From Hydractinia symbiolongicarpus (taxonomy: Eukaryota; Cnidaria; Hydrozoa; Anthoathecata; Hydractiniidae), in assembly GCF_029227915.1 (NCBI RefSeq), contig NC_079880.1:32605501-32669500 (forward strand): a DNA stretch of 64,000 nucleotides, written 5' to 3'. Position numbers and translations under genes: made by a program. The notes below the pieces were generated by a model. The model saw only the letters and a program-made list of their open reading frames with translations. It made no database searches and was not told the origin of the DNA. This document shows, piece by piece, positions 1-13,017 of the stretch; the first letter of the stretch is position 1, and each line of letters opens with the position of its first letter.

Positions 1-3000
1 TTAAAGAGGTTGATACTAAAAATAATTCTTATCCCTAAGTTTCTTAGCAAAGGATATAACAAATCAGGAATAAATTAGAGCCCTGACCTCGATGATAACA
101 ACAAAAAGATGGTGTTGTTTGAAAAAAAAAACAGTAACAATCCTAAACTTTGATAGACATTTATATAATTTGTAATAAGAATTTTAAAAAATTTTTTTGC
201 AGAAATTATTTACACAATGGTGTTTATTCAACACACAAATTTTAAAAGCTGGACCATAAGCTGACCTTTTATCTTTGCAACTTTTTATTCTTGGACAAAA
301 TATAGCATTGTATAAACAGTTTAAAGTTTTACACAATCTTATTTTTTAAATGTAAGAACAAAGTTTAACCCCTCGTTATCTGTGATTTGAGACTTTTCTC
401 ATCTTTGATGATTTCGCATTGGAATAAATCCACAGCAAAAAGTGTGATCTAAATGATCATGGCAATATTATGTAGCTTTTAAGCCTGGAAACACCACAAA
501 ACTAACTCATCTGCTTTAAAATTAAGCAAAGATGTAATGTTATTATTCGAATAACTGCTCTGAAAGAAAATTGTCAAGTCAAGTGGAAAATAATTATTGG
601 TCAGAATATCATGTCATTGATGTTATGAAATTTCTGCAAAGAATATCAGGTGCAAAAAAACATCCAAAAGAGGATTCTAAGAAGCTTTAAATAGGGGTCA
701 ATAACAATTGATGTGTATGTGCAAAATAATAAAAACTTTGATGGTGCAATAGAGAGACACAGATTTTGGTAAGTAGGTATATCTGAACAAAAACTATATC
801 AAAATCCTATACAGCCCTCTGAATTAACAAAAATGCTCAACAGCAAATTTTACCAACATTAAGGTTAGCTTTGACAGCAAAACTAAAATCATGATTTCAA
901 AATTAAGAGTATCAAACACCTGAAAAAGAAACCAACAATAAAGAAAATAGAAATTGTTTTTTTCTAGAGTATAGTTCGATTGCCTTCTCAGCAATACCCA
1001 ATACAGCAATATAACATTAAAAGCTCCTAGCGAAAAATAAAGTAACTACGTCTTTTGCACTTTAACTATATCATTAAAAACAGTTCACAACCATTTGTGG
1101 TGAAATTAAATCAATGTAGAAAGAGCTAAAAATTATTTAATTAAATGCAGTTTTTCTGTGGCATTAAACTTTAATACTTTCAAACCGTCTTTCTTCTTTA
1201 ATAATTTCAAATTTTAAATGTTTTGAAAAAAGTAATCCTTTAAGTATGGTTCAGAGAATACGTGTTCACCACCACCATAGCGCGTGGTCATCACATTTGT
1301 TAGGATAAAATCGCTAGTATTTAGAAAATAACGTTCTTACAATGGTCAGATTTGAAAACAATAATAAAATAACTGAAAAATAAATATATTATTATAAGTA
1401 ATGATTTTTATCAATGTTGTCACCATAAGTCACTATTCAACTTTCCCTAATTCAATTTACATTTTTTTTATTTTACAAGTAGTTCCAAAGTTTAATTAAT
1501 GATTCCACTTACAAAATTATCATACATGGGGTGAAATCCCCAGCTTTGAAGATAACTGGGACTTATACCATGCTTGTTCTCAATGCCAAAACAAGGGTGC
1601 CTTTATCTTGCTGGTGCAGTATGTTTTTTAACGAAGTCTTGTTTTTTTTATAAAAACCAGGGAAAAGTTACTATGTATATTTATGTGTGATGTAAAAATC
1701 CCTACAGCTAAATTTTGCCGTCATAAGGATGTGCCTCTACGACATTTACGACAGCAAAAGCTGAATGACGTCTCCGATTCAAAGGGCTGTCCATATTTCT
1801 GGATTTGTCTGTAAACAGTGTCTGGAGTCAACAGCAGTATTGGACAATGCTGAAACATTATTGTGGAAGACCAATCTACTTAAGAATAAAGTCACTACAA
1901 AGCCTATCCTTGCATATCAATTAAAAAATTGGTTCAGGATAAATACTACTCAAAGTTCTCTCTTGTACAACAGAGCAAGTAGCAAGTAATACCTGCCCTC
2001 GGTTTTGCAAGAATAGGCTTGAAGACTCTATTATCTCCTGTACATTTTGCTTTTGTAAAACTGTGTCCATTACAAGAATTTTTTAAGGTGTCTATTACAA
2101 GTATTTTTTAAGTGTGTCCAACGACATGTTTATAGTGAGAGAATAGCTACAATTGTGCTGTCACAAATCAAATTTAAAATGGCAATTTCTGTAAATCAAT
2201 TACTATCTCCAAATTTTCTAGATTCTCTAAACTGTGTAAATAACATTATAAATGTCAAATTTCTAAAATATATTGTGGCAAATTTACACCTTTAGTGAAG
2301 TCATAAAGAGCTGATTGTCTGTCTTTGTAAAATAAAGTGCCTGTCAGCAATTCATCATAGTTCTTACCTACAGGATATATCAGTTTTAAACAAACCTCTA
2401 GGCAAACTACATTGGTCAACTTTCAAAAAAAATCTGGGCTAATGAATTTGCATGTGTGGGGTGTGTGCTATTGCTTGCCTTTTTAAAAAATCCTGAATGA
2501 GCAACAGCTACATCTCTACATGAATAATTCTGATTGTCTGTCTATGAGAAAGTGCAAGTTAAAAAATAAGTACGTTTTTTAAGAGAGGATGGAAGATGTC
2601 AAAACTTCAAATAACGAATTTATGAAAAAATCTTGTGATTTTCAGATGCAACAAGCGGTCCAGTGTTTTGTCAATACTTTTATTTAATTTTATCAGTTCT
2701 GTCAAGTTACTTTTAAGGCTTTTCATTTATTTTAACAATTTAAAAGAAGCATCAACAAAATTTACTGAGAATTTTTTCATGGCCTAACAACTGGTTACCA
2801 GTTGAACAAAACTAGTTGAAATGCAGACAAAGAGTTCCAGCAGTTCAACAATACTCTTCATTTCCATTATAGTGATTAAGCAACGCCCCAGGCTCATTTC
2901 CGTAAAATCAAAAATGAAATAACTTAAGTATACAAAGGATAAAAAAATTATGGGGCGCTTTTACTTTATTTGTTTTATACAAATTTAATGACATTGGTAC

Positions 3001-4737
3001 AAAACAAAATTGTCTTAGCTAGGCTTTAATCAAATAACAAACAAATGGTGAAATTTCTTTAGCAGCAATGACTAAAGGCTGTGCACATGGTGAATTTTCA
3101 GGCCAAATGTTCAACAAGCTAGCCAACACACTGTTATATTCCACAGGTCAGTTTAAACAAGTACACATTCTGCATATACAACCATAATACAAGTTATTGC
3201 ACGCCTGGTCAGGAATGGAATACAATTGCATGCACATGCCTCTACACACACACACCTGTATTAATTTTGGTGTGCTATCTTTACTTGCCTCAGCGTGTTA
3301 ACAAAAGTTCAATTTTAACACTGATCAAAACACTGCAGCGTTTGCAAAATATTTCCAAAATAGTTTTTGAACCAAAAAAAAAACAAGAAAAAAACTGCAA
3401 GTTCACAGGTATGGAATCTGGCTTAAAAGTTTCATTATCAAGTGTATAATTAGCTAGTGGTAACACGTGGTTAATGGTCTGATAACGTTACATTTTCTCC
3501 ATATTTTTATACAGGCCATTCTATACATGCAGCTGGCCAGACTCTTTTTACTCTCAACTATTTACAATTAGATGATCCATTTATTCGTGTATCGAAAAAA
3601 ATTGATTTTTTTTGACTAACTTGTGCTACTCTTAAACCCAAGTTTGTTCTCCCTTACGGGCCAAGCTATAGAAACCAACCAATACACAGGCGACTTTTAG
3701 TGCCAAAATGTTTGATATGATTTAAAAATAAACACTTTAATTACTGCTGCAGTGGCCAGGTAATTTGAAGTGACAATAAATGTTTTCTCCTTTTCTCATT
3801 TTTTTACTTTATGTTTCAGGAAACAGATGGACTTTAAAAGGTGGACTTTAAACCTACATTAAACACAGCTCAAAATCAGTAAAAAATCCTATTGTAGGAC
3901 AGACACCTTTTTTCGTTAATAATATCTAGCCTCTACCAGCTAGATTACAACTAAGAAAGATGAGAAAACTTTTTCATGAAGGAGGGAACAGTTATTATTT
4001 ACTTTTACGTTATGAATTTAATTTCTTAATAGTGGATTAGATAGATAATGGACCTTAACATAACTTAGCGATGGTTCAAACAATACCCTGTTATAGCAAA
4101 AGCTTTTTTGAAAAAAGGATTTGCTGGGTAATTCTTCACTCTAGGAAAAGTTATAACCATAAATTGTTTTCTGCTTTGATTGGAATAAAGATATAGGCTG
4201 TCATGCTTAGAATACTAAATCTAATTGTAATTTCAACAGAAATATAAATAAAAAATAATGAGAAAGAGGTAGCTAAAAATCATAAGTAATGTGTATCGGC
4301 TAGGCTGATTTAAGAATAGAACACAAAGTACATTTTGGTCCCTTTAGGTAGCTTAAACTTCCAAACACATATCTATAATTCTTGTCTGTCTGCAAACCAA
4401 AGATGATAGCTGTGGGAAGACTTAAAAATAGTATTTGAAATTTGAATATAGGAAATTGCATAAAAAGGGGATAAAGAAGAAAAAAAAATTCTAAAAAATC
4501 TAAATAAAGAAGTAAAACAGATTAGAAAGAGCTACAGAAGGAACATAAAAAAGTTTTGGCTGCTCTCACTTGGGATCAAAGTTACATTGTTATACTTTGG
4601 AAAGATAGATCAGGAGTTGATACTGCAAGTAACGTACCACCATAAATAAGTGTCAACACAAGCAGGAAGGCAGGCAAGCAGATGGCATGTAATTAACATA
4701 AGATAAAAGCACAGTAAAAATGTATGGTAATGCATAC
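1..4737. other. SDAD1 downstream intron, no exon recognised
   Basis: This AT-rich sequence follows the splice donor of SDAD1 exon 2 on the minus strand. The remaining SDAD1 exons (C-terminal about 40% of the protein) must lie below position 4738, but I could not recognise any in this stretch. The next intron is therefore either at least 4.7 kb long or contains short exons I missed. Small open frames here (for example 1765-1989 plus) show no family signature. No RNA gene was seen. Confidence 0.5.
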
Positions 4738-5712
4738 CTCATTTGAATTTCTTTCTGACACGAAGTTATTGGCAATAGTCATTAATACTGGTTCAATTGC
4801 ATCTGGTGGAACCATTTCGTGGGCAGATTGAGCAGCAAACATAAGCAACTTTGTCACCTCTCGTTGGTGTGGTTGAAGAAACCTCTGAAGGAATGGGTAA
4901 TAGTTAAGTAATATTAATTCATGTAGACCCACCAGTCTTGCAATCAAATTCAACACCATCAGTTTGACTTCAAATCTGTCTGCAGAGTGCTCTACCTGTT
5001 TAAAAAGTTTTTCTGCAAAGCCTTGTGGGTCATTGATTAAATGAATAGCAGAGAAGTTGAAACTGACAGGTTTCTGTTTCATTTTTGATTTTCGTAACAA
5101 CGACAATGCCTTTTCTAACTTTCTAGCTTTTTTACCAGTTTTTTTGCTCACTTGGCTTGCAGTCATTAACTTTTTTGCTTTTAACTCTTCATCCTCACTT
5201 TCTGAATCACTATGCTTAGCTTCTTCAGGAGTATCACTTCCCAAAAAGAATTTCAGCGCTGCAACCATCACCTTTGTTATTTTAGAATGACATGCAGTGA
5301 CAATAACATTTACAGTTTTGACATCATTCCAGACATTTCGTCTATAAAGTTCAATCATGATATCTAATGATGTTTTGGCGGCAATGGAGTGAGATTCATT
5401 TAACATCGAGAACATGTAATTTTGCAACACAGTATTCACTTTGTTATTTTTATGCTTTGCATTAATATTCTTGACATCAGTCACAATGTGTGAATACAAC
5501 GTTTTCCTCAATAACTTATCTTTGGCTCTTAAAAGCTTAAAAAACAATTCCAAGACTTCTAATGGCGACACCAAATTTTTATTTCTCAGGAGCATTAATG
5601 CTTTGCACATAGTCATTCGTAACTCTGGACACATTACTGAGTAATGGTGTGCCAACAGATTAACTACATCTATTGGAAATGATGTAATTCCAGCTTCATA
5701 ACAACCACCAAC
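4738..5712 (-). CDS. SDAD1: SDAD1 (SDA1 homolog), coding exon 2
   Basis: A 975-nt exon encoding about 325 residues of the SDA1/SDAD1 family, a nuclear/nucleolar protein needed for 60S ribosomal subunit biogenesis and export. Family landmarks read in order: [18 protein letters not shown], then [29 protein letters not shown], an acidic SDSESEDEE patch, a lysine-rich stretch, [18 protein letters not shown], and [13 protein letters not shown] near the end. These follow the order of the human protein (roughly residues 67-400). The exon is framed by an acceptor (TTTTTCCTTCAG before 5712) and a donor (GAG|GTATGC after 4738). It begins in phase 0, matching exon 1. No lesion is seen. Later exons are not found in the window. 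Confidence 0.95.
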
Positions 5713-6373
5713 CTGAAGGAAAAAGGACAAAATAAACTGTTTTTCTATCTAAATCGAAGAACATTACCTGAGGTCAGGTATAGACTGAGCTTGCAAGGTG
5801 AATAGGCTTACCAAGGCTAATATTTCTCGGAAGAGATAGATAAAAAGTTTATATTTTATTTATTAACTGATAGCAATTTTGTTTGGGTTTGTAGAAAACA
5901 GGATTTTTCCAGAGATTTCAATATTTTCTGTCATCAGTAATTTTAGACCTGTGAGGGGTGTGAAAATTTTTAAGCTCTATAATAGAAGTCCAACATCATT
6001 TTACACTTTGGGTTCTCTTTTTTTGGTTAGATCCAACACTTTAAGGGTACTATTTTTTTTACTCAATTTCCGTTTTTTCAGGAAGTCTGGGTTGTGGATC
6101 AAAAATTGTTTCATATAATGTGGAAATTGTAGAAAGTGCAACTTAGGGTATTTTTGGTGTTGGTTACTCGGCCTACATCCTAGCCAAAGTAAAAATTTTG
6201 AAACACAACAGCTGCAGGGTATGGCCAAGTAATGCCGTTTGGTCATTTTCGGAAACTGCTTCTTGTAAAAATATTATGTCCACAGTTGAGGATGCCCTTA
6301 AAACAGGATGCCCCTAAAACGAGGTTGCCTTTTTGTAGAATTGTCAATTTTTGATTTTCTAAAGTGTTTTTAT

Positions 6374-7143
6374 ATATATGTGATGCTCTCTGGGAAAATC
6401 GACCACTTCTCTTTCCGTATTTAAAAATACGGATTTCGTATTTCGTATTTTAAAATACGCTTATTTTTAAAAATACGTAATACGAATTTTCGTATTTTTA
6501 AAAATGCGAAATTTTATTTTTAAAAATATGAAATTCGTATTTCATATTTTTAAAAAAATATGAAATATGAATTTCGTATTTTCAATTTAACAAGTTTGTT
6601 TTTATTAGGTTTTTAATTGGCTCAATGATTTCACAGGAATGTTTTCTCGTCATTTTAGAAAGAAATATGGCAACTTTGAAGCTTCGCGGAGACGTTTTCT
6701 CGTCATTTTAGAATGATATATGGCAACTTTAAAGCTTCGCAGGGATGTTTTCCCGTCATTTTAGAGTGAAATACAGCAATTCGTATCAAAAATGAGACGA
6801 ACCCTAACCAGACATTACTTTTTTACGTCTTTGTATTTTAAATCTACAGTGTTTTTTTAGAAACGCATATTTTTTAATACCAATTTCGTATTTCAAAATA
6901 CGAGTATTTTTAAATACGAATTTCATATTTTTAAAAATACGAAATTCGTATTTCAAAATATGCGTATTTTTTAATATGAATTCCGTATTTTTTGAAAATA
7001 GGAAATACGGTTTTAAAAAAAATATGCATATTCTTAAATACGCAATTCGTATTTTTGAAAATACAAAATACGGAATTCTATTGTTTTAAAAATATGAATT
7101 AAAAATAGAAGCGGTCGATTTTCCTAGAGAGCATCACATATAT
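6374..7143. mobile_element. palindrome-rich MITE with 37-bp TIRs
   Basis: The terminal inverted repeat starts ATATATGTGATGCTCTCT and continues through GGAAAATCGACC to CTTCT (6374-6410). Its reverse complement sits at 7107-7143 with two differences. Inside are two blocks made of short palindromes of the TTTTTAAAAATACGAAAT type, arranged almost symmetrically around a central 53-bp tandem repeat. It is non-autonomous, with no open reading frame of note. A TA-type target is plausible. Confidence 0.75.
6635..6780. repeat. 53-bp tandem repeat, about 2.7 copies
   Basis: The unit contains GTTTTCTCGTCATTTTAGA followed by ATATGGCAACTTT and AAGCTTCGC. Copies start at about 6641, 6694 and 6747, giving a constant 53-bp spacing. 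It forms the core of the palindromic element. Confidence 0.8.
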
Positions 7144-7757
7144 TGATAGCTAGCAAAACACTCTTGTTAACTTTTTTTGCCTTTTGATTAAGAGGGTAGA
7201 TATCACAACCTACTGTGCAACCTCGTTTCAGGGCTAGAATGGTACTGCGAGAACAAGGTTGATGTTCTGTGGACTTAAAGTTGGTGGATTTGAGTGATAA
7301 CTTTGGTGATGGCTGTTTTATTCAAAATCTTAGTACAGGTGTTTATTCTTTTTTAACCACTTCCAAACTTTTTCTTCTAGAGTGACTTCTAGTGATATGA
7401 GGTGTGTACAGGCTTTAATGTACACAATTTAATGGGGGTGAAGGGTTGACCTTCCTAATTAAGTGCTTCATTACTCAAGATATACACCATGCTAACCAAG
7501 GTACATCGTCTCTCCAAAGATGAGCATTCTATCGATCTTTCAAGAAAATTTAAGGTACACAGTGAAATATTTCAGAAACGTTTGAATTTTTTTTTTGCTT
7601 TTGCATGTATGTATTCTGAAAAAGAATTGTTGTCGAAAATCAAAGCACAAGGTAGCTGCTTGTATCTATATAATAATACAGAGACTGTGTGTGTATGTAT
7701 GTGTCTGTCTGTAACGGGCATATTTTTAACAGTTATATTACAAATGTTAAATTTTCA

Positions 7758-7795
7758 GACGTTACGGCGCGATGTTGACATCGCGCCGTAACGTC
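7758..7795. repeat. perfect 18-bp-arm inverted repeat
   Basis: GACGTTACGGCGCGATGT (7758-7775) is followed after 2 nt by its exact reverse complement (7778-7795). The GC-rich stem contrasts with the AT-rich surroundings and runs directly into a 14-bp tandem array whose unit begins ACGTCATAAC, so stem and array share ACGTC. Confidence 0.9.
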
Positions 7796-7930
7796 ATAAC
7801 TTAAACGTCATAACTTAAACGTCATAACTTAAACGTCATAACTTAAACGTCATAACTTAAACGTCATAACTTAAACGTCATAACTTAAACGTCATAACTT
7901 AAACGTCATAACTTAAACGTCATAACTTAA
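7791..7930. repeat. 14-bp minisatellite, ten perfect copies
   Basis: Exactly ten identical units of ACGTCATAACTTAA with no substitutions, then a partial copy (ACGTCAA). The first unit overlaps the right arm of the hairpin. Confidence 0.95.
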
Positions 7931-7959
7931 ACGTCAATATCTTAATTTAAATTAATGAA

Positions 7960-8365
7960 ACCATTACAGTGCACTTAAAACTTTGAGGCCAAATAACTTG
8001 GAAACAAGGTGGTGACCTTGGTCATTTTTCACTGCGTGGGTAACTAGGGACCACCTGGAACCAATTTGGTTTTGGAATGGACGGGTTGATGACGTCATCA
8101 AAAAACCTTTAAACCCCAATTGCTCTGCAACCGTTTGGTAAAGATAAATAATCCTATACATTTTCTTGATCAGCGTTTCAAGATCTATAAGATGAAGGCA
8201 ACATGAATACAAATTTTTAAAAACAAATTGGAGGATTAGGGGCGGGTCTTTGCTGACGTCAGCAAAATATTAAAACCCTTATATCTCCTTAGGCGTTTGT
8301 CGAAAACATTTGATCCTGTAGATTATTTTGCGGTTCAACCTCTACACATTACAGGCAACAAATAA
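7960..8365. repeat. two diverged tandem modules of about 130-140 bp
   Basis: Two modules share the order GGG...TGACGTCA...AAAACC, an A/T-rich middle, GATC, TTTCAAGATCTA-like or TTCAACCTCTA-like sequence, then GGCAACA. The first lies about 8080-8215 and the second about 8237-8365. Probably part of an old repeat element whose ends were not resolved. Confidence 0.4.
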
Positions 8366-8449
8366 ACTAAATTACAAGGGAGACTATTTCGTCTTGCGTC
8401 AGGTAATTTGGAGCTATTTTCAAATACTTGTTATTATCTTCACGTTCCT

Positions 8450-8564
8450 CTACTTGATTACAAATATCAAGTTTACATAATTGTTTTGCTGATTTAGGAA
8501 GCACATCAGTGCAATAAGCAGAACCAATAGATTTGTTGTGATGTGACTTGATGTTAAACTATCT
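8450..8564 (-). CDS. possible nested small membrane protein, exon 2
   Basis: Joined to the candidate exon 1 at 9113-9129, this gives a 43-residue protein ending in TAG (8452-8450). It contains one clearly hydrophobic segment (TTNLLVLLIALMCFL), so a single-pass membrane protein is predicted. The acceptor is good (TTTGTTTTTTCAG|A). A competing reading exists: another frame of the same stretch stays open to about 8368 with a more typical protein composition, entered if the acceptor were TAG|TTTAAC. I do not recognise either product. It lies inside SDAD1 intron 1 on the same strand. Confidence 0.3.
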
Positions 8565-9112
8565 CTGAAAAAACAAAGAATGTTTAATAAGGGCATGTTA
8601 TCTTAGCAACATCACAAATACCTTTACCACTTTTCATTAATGATTGTTTCCTATTCCTTCGAGAACCATAATAAAGTCTTATACTGTGTAATTTGGCTGT
8701 AATGTAATCAGTGGTCACTCCAGTAACACTTGTATTTCAACGATTTTTTTTTAAAACACTCAAGTGTTCAATCTAAAGCCTGGTTTGTACAAGGTAGGCT
8801 CAGCGTTCCAAAATTTAATGAGTTTGATGATGAAATCATGACACCAAGTATACTTTCTCTTCTTGTTGGTCTTTCCTGTTTTTGTGAGCTTTCACATTTA
8901 TTAATAGTAATGTCATAATTTGTGATTTTTTTTGTATTTGCCTATTTTCTTCTTCAACTGTGTCGACTAGCCTAAAAAAAACTTTCTACCTTGTCATAAC
9001 CATAATACGGCAACTTGGATAGCTTATCATTAGGCTAGATAATCAATGCACGCCAAAAATTATCAATTAAGAAAACATTAAAAGGTTAAAAAAGTTATCA
9101 AAGATAACTTAC

Positions 9113-9129
9113 CTTGTTTCACTTTCCAT
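9113..9129 (-). CDS. possible nested small gene, exon 1 (MESETR)
   Basis: An ATG followed by five codons and a strong donor, ACAAG|GTAAGTTATC, on the minus strand. The 2-nt overhang fits the exon at 8564-8450 in frame. The 548-nt intron between them is of normal size. The case rests only on splice consensus and frame agreement. Confidence 0.3.
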
Positions 9130-11339
9130 TTTGGCACACTTTCCTTCTCACAAAAACTGAAAATGCACTAATAGCTTTGTTTAAAATGACTGGCGCAAAA
9201 GGGAACCCGAGGTATAAAATGATGTTAGACTTATAGAGCTTAAAAAGTTAGCTAACAAGTCTTTTCAAATTTTTTAAAAAGCTCTTCATGCAGATCCCAA
9301 GTTATGGGGTCATCAGCAAAAAATTAGGACACCTGGGACGAGCAAACAAGTATTATTTTAGCAAAAAATATTCGGTTTATCAATTCACATTTTCGCTTTC
9401 TACAATCTCATTTTCAAGATTTTTAAAAGATCTACGGCAATGTTTTCTCTTTCTACGATCCCGTTTTCATTAACTTGGAATGGTCTACAGGAATATTTTC
9501 ACTTTCTACCATCCCACTTTGACTCATTTCAAATACAATATTTTACGAATTGAAACAATATTAAATGACACCAAGAGGGAAAGAACCCCAGCCTCCTGCA
9601 CGAAGTGTAAGAGTTATAACCAGTAAGCCAAGTTACCAAACAATAAGCTTCAGCGCCAACCACTAAGCTATGGCTACAATGTAAAAATGATTGGGAAATT
9701 ATTAGTGGACAAAAACCTAATAAGTTCAATTCCGATGTTATGGTTTAGTCATAAGGATATCCTGCAGGCCACCTACTTCACACTAAATAGACAATGCTAA
9801 GGCATTCAAAACCTTTCAAGATAAAACCTCTCAAAAAGCTTTGGGGCTGAGAATGTTTTCAGTTCACATAAATTCAGTTAAGTCGGGCAGCAAAAGTTTA
9901 GTCCAATTTGACAAGGCACAAAGAACACAACGTTTGCAGCAATTTTCTAACTTCTTATAGATTGACACCATCTCCACGTTCGAACTGGGAATCTAGCACT
10001 AAGTTGTTAAATAATTTTTGAAAATCTGTATACCTTTTCTTATAATAACTATTTAAATCTTCTCCTTTAATTTAAGAAAAGAATTACGCATACTATATAG
10101 TACGCAAATCTGGTCCCTTAAGATTATGGTTGTGACATACAGCACTGCACCAAGGGTGTCCACTAATTGGAGAGTTTACTGTATATATACCCTCTGTGAG
10201 AGATGTGCTTGTACATATGTGTGTGTGGAAGTTTATCTGTTATTTTATTATAGTTGATTGTAATTTTTTAGCGAGAGAAACGCAAAACTTTAGTCCATAG
10301 AAAATTTGGAAAAAATCTTTATTATTTTGTTGTATAGGCATTCTGATCATCTTCTTCTTCATCCAAGTCAATTAAGTCACTTGCAGTTAATTCTTATTCA
10401 TATTAAATTGCTGCCTTTGTATCAACAGCAAAAATGATAGTGCATTTTGATTCATTATTATAAAATATTTAAAAAAATAAAAACAGTAGTAGTTTCAGCA
10501 GGAAAGTATTTCTATTATGTTGATTACAAAACCATTTACTCACATATACTGACTAAGAAAGCATTGTCGCTTCCTTTGTTGTTTTCAGTCTAGTCTTGTT
10601 TCTATGATGTCAAGAGTGCGATTTTGAATTCTTAATGACTGTGCCTACAACAGAAGAGGTGTTGCGACAAAAATATTTTTCCTTGTATTTACTCATCAGG
10701 GACGCAGTTAATATTTTTTGTTGCGAAGGAAAAAAGTAATAATCTGTCTTACTAAAAAAAATGTTAGGATAATGTTTTGGATAAATTTAAACATAACTAG
10801 CTGTCAAGGTGAAAAGATAAATATACTTGCATGCAGAAACTTGTTTTTATAAGTTGTTTTGTTAGTTCTGAAAGTTAAAAAGCAAGAATTATTCTTGTGC
10901 TGTTTTGAAAGTTACACAGATTATGCCTGTTTTGTTTTAAAAAGTTAAACAGCAAGTGCTGTGGTGAAATTTATGCAACAAGTTATACTTTCGCTGTTTT
11001 GAAATTTATACAGCAAAAGTTATTCTCCTTCAATTTAAAAAAATTTTAAAAAAAGGAAAATTTAATTTTTAAAATTTTTTTAGTGATAATTTAATGTTTT
11101 TTGCGCAGTCTTATTTAAATCTATGTGCAAAATGTTTTTATGGATTATATATAGTTTAGTTGACAATATTCAAAGTCTTTTGCAGCATTAAAATCATATA
11201 TTTAAAATTCATAACAGAGGAGGATGTTACGACCAGCATATTCTACCTTGTTTTTATAATTTTTCCTAAATGGTATGGATGATATCCTCGAAAGTCTTGC
11301 AGCATCAGGTTTTCACTAGCATTTTTTTAAAAATATATA

Positions 11340-11452
11340 ACAACTAGTCGGTTGCCTGTGGATAAATCTACATTCGCCCGTCCTTTATTAACCGCATTTC
11401 GTGTTTCTTGCTACTGTGACAGACAACCGTATACGGGTATTATAATATAGAT
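11340..11452 (-). mobile_element. degenerate mini-Helitron-like unit
   Basis: Reading the minus strand, it begins TCTATATTATAATACCCG, has a CTGTC segment, then AAAGGACGGGCGAA and an imperfect terminal stem before CGACTAG. The same order is seen in the tandem units at 60282-60784. The terminal hairpin is damaged. Confidence 0.6.
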
Positions 11453-13017
11453 CATAACAAAGGAGGGTGTTACGACAATAATAATCTGTCTTGATTTTCA
11501 CTTGCATTATAACTATTTTAGCGAAAGTAGCTAATTCGTGTTATCACATAAATAATTTTTTTTTTCGCTTAATCATGTGCTTTATAATAATTGCTACAAT
11601 ACTTCTTTGTAAAAGCATTGTTTGGAAACTTGCAAATATAAACTCACAAATCTCTTAAGGGATTAAATTATATAACAAAAGTTAAGTGACTGCATGAAGA
11701 TGCAAAGGTTTGGTATTAGCTTGTACATGACAGATTACATTCAAACTGTATATACTGCATTTCTTCAAATCAAAATTTTGGCTTTGTTTAAGAATATAAA
11801 ACCGTTTGATTGGATAAAATGAAACACTTCAGTTCTTTTACATTTCATACAAAATTGGCGTGTAAAATCCTTCAATCTCAACCCTTTCTATATTTGAGCT
11901 GTATTAAAATTAGAAATACTACTGTAAAATACAGCCCTGTGAATCCAAAGTACTGAATGTCCGCACGATAGTGCCAACATCAGCGGCCAAAAGCTGGTAC
12001 AATATTGCAGACCTACAGTAAAAATGAGGTTAGCAAAGCCAATTTAGAGGCAATTTACAGGTCGGCACACATTATATTCTCCTTTACTCTGGGGATTTAA
12101 ATTACAAAATTTATCTCAACTAATATCTTTTGCAGGCATGTTATTCATTGACAACTTTTTCTTACCTTTTTTCTACATCCTTTGAAACAAGGTCTGTATA
12201 AAATTTTTTTTCTCAGCATGCCGACCCTGGCACACATGGGCTGCATAAAAAACATGTCCTTGGATCAATGTAGCTCAGCCCTAAGGTCAGCAATCAATGC
12301 CAAAATTGATGTGAGTTCACAAGGCTGAAAATGCATGAAAATGTTTCGGAATTAATGAATAATTATATTATAATATATTTATGGGAGAAAATACATAACA
12401 TAGGACTAAGAAATAATTCCAGTGGATTTCACATTGGAAAAACACATCACAGACGTAAATCACGGAAATAAAATAAAATAAAATGAAATGAAATATTTTT
12501 CTGTTCCACCCTGCACAAAACGCCCACCTTGTTCACCAGCATTTTTGCCAAGTTGTTTCAAAGGATTGCTTATAGCCAAAACCATGAAGTTATGTGGCGA
12601 GCGGAGTTGGCAGATCATCGCTAGAGCTGCTTGTTTAGATCTACGTAATTAGGCTGGTATACGCTAGCTAACTAGCTGGCTATTTTTTAAAGAGGATCTC
12701 TAATAAATCTCAAAAAAACTTTTCTTATATCTGAAATATATATGGTTTTAAAAACCCTGCATTCCAAAAAGCGAATTTGCTTACATAATGCAACTTACGA
12801 TTTACACAGACAAAAAATGCCAAATAAGTGTGGGAAAAAAACACAATATCTTCTGCTTTTAAAAAGTAACATTGCTTTAACATATATATATTAGATTTTT
12901 AATGTTAATTTCCTAGAAAAAAAATATCAGAGAGGAGATTATAACACTAATTATTTAGAACGACATTGTTTTTCTGCAGTCAATAAGTTATATATCCTTC
13001 AGAACAATCAGGCGTCG

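Larger units (their letters stand above)
6276..7264. mobile_element. outer MITE-like element split by a second one
   Basis: The left side (GTCCACAG..., then CCCCTAAAACGAGGTTGC ending near 6331) is matched in reverse on the right (GCAACCTCGTTTCAGGG at about 7219 and CTGTGGAC near 7264). This looks like an older inverted-repeat element into which the palindromic element at 6374-7143 inserted. No coding capacity. The boundaries are approximate. Confidence 0.45.

Noticed and set aside
1765-1989. 74-codon open frame as a gene
   Set aside because: No recognisable motif, no splice or neighbour support, inside an SDAD1 intron.
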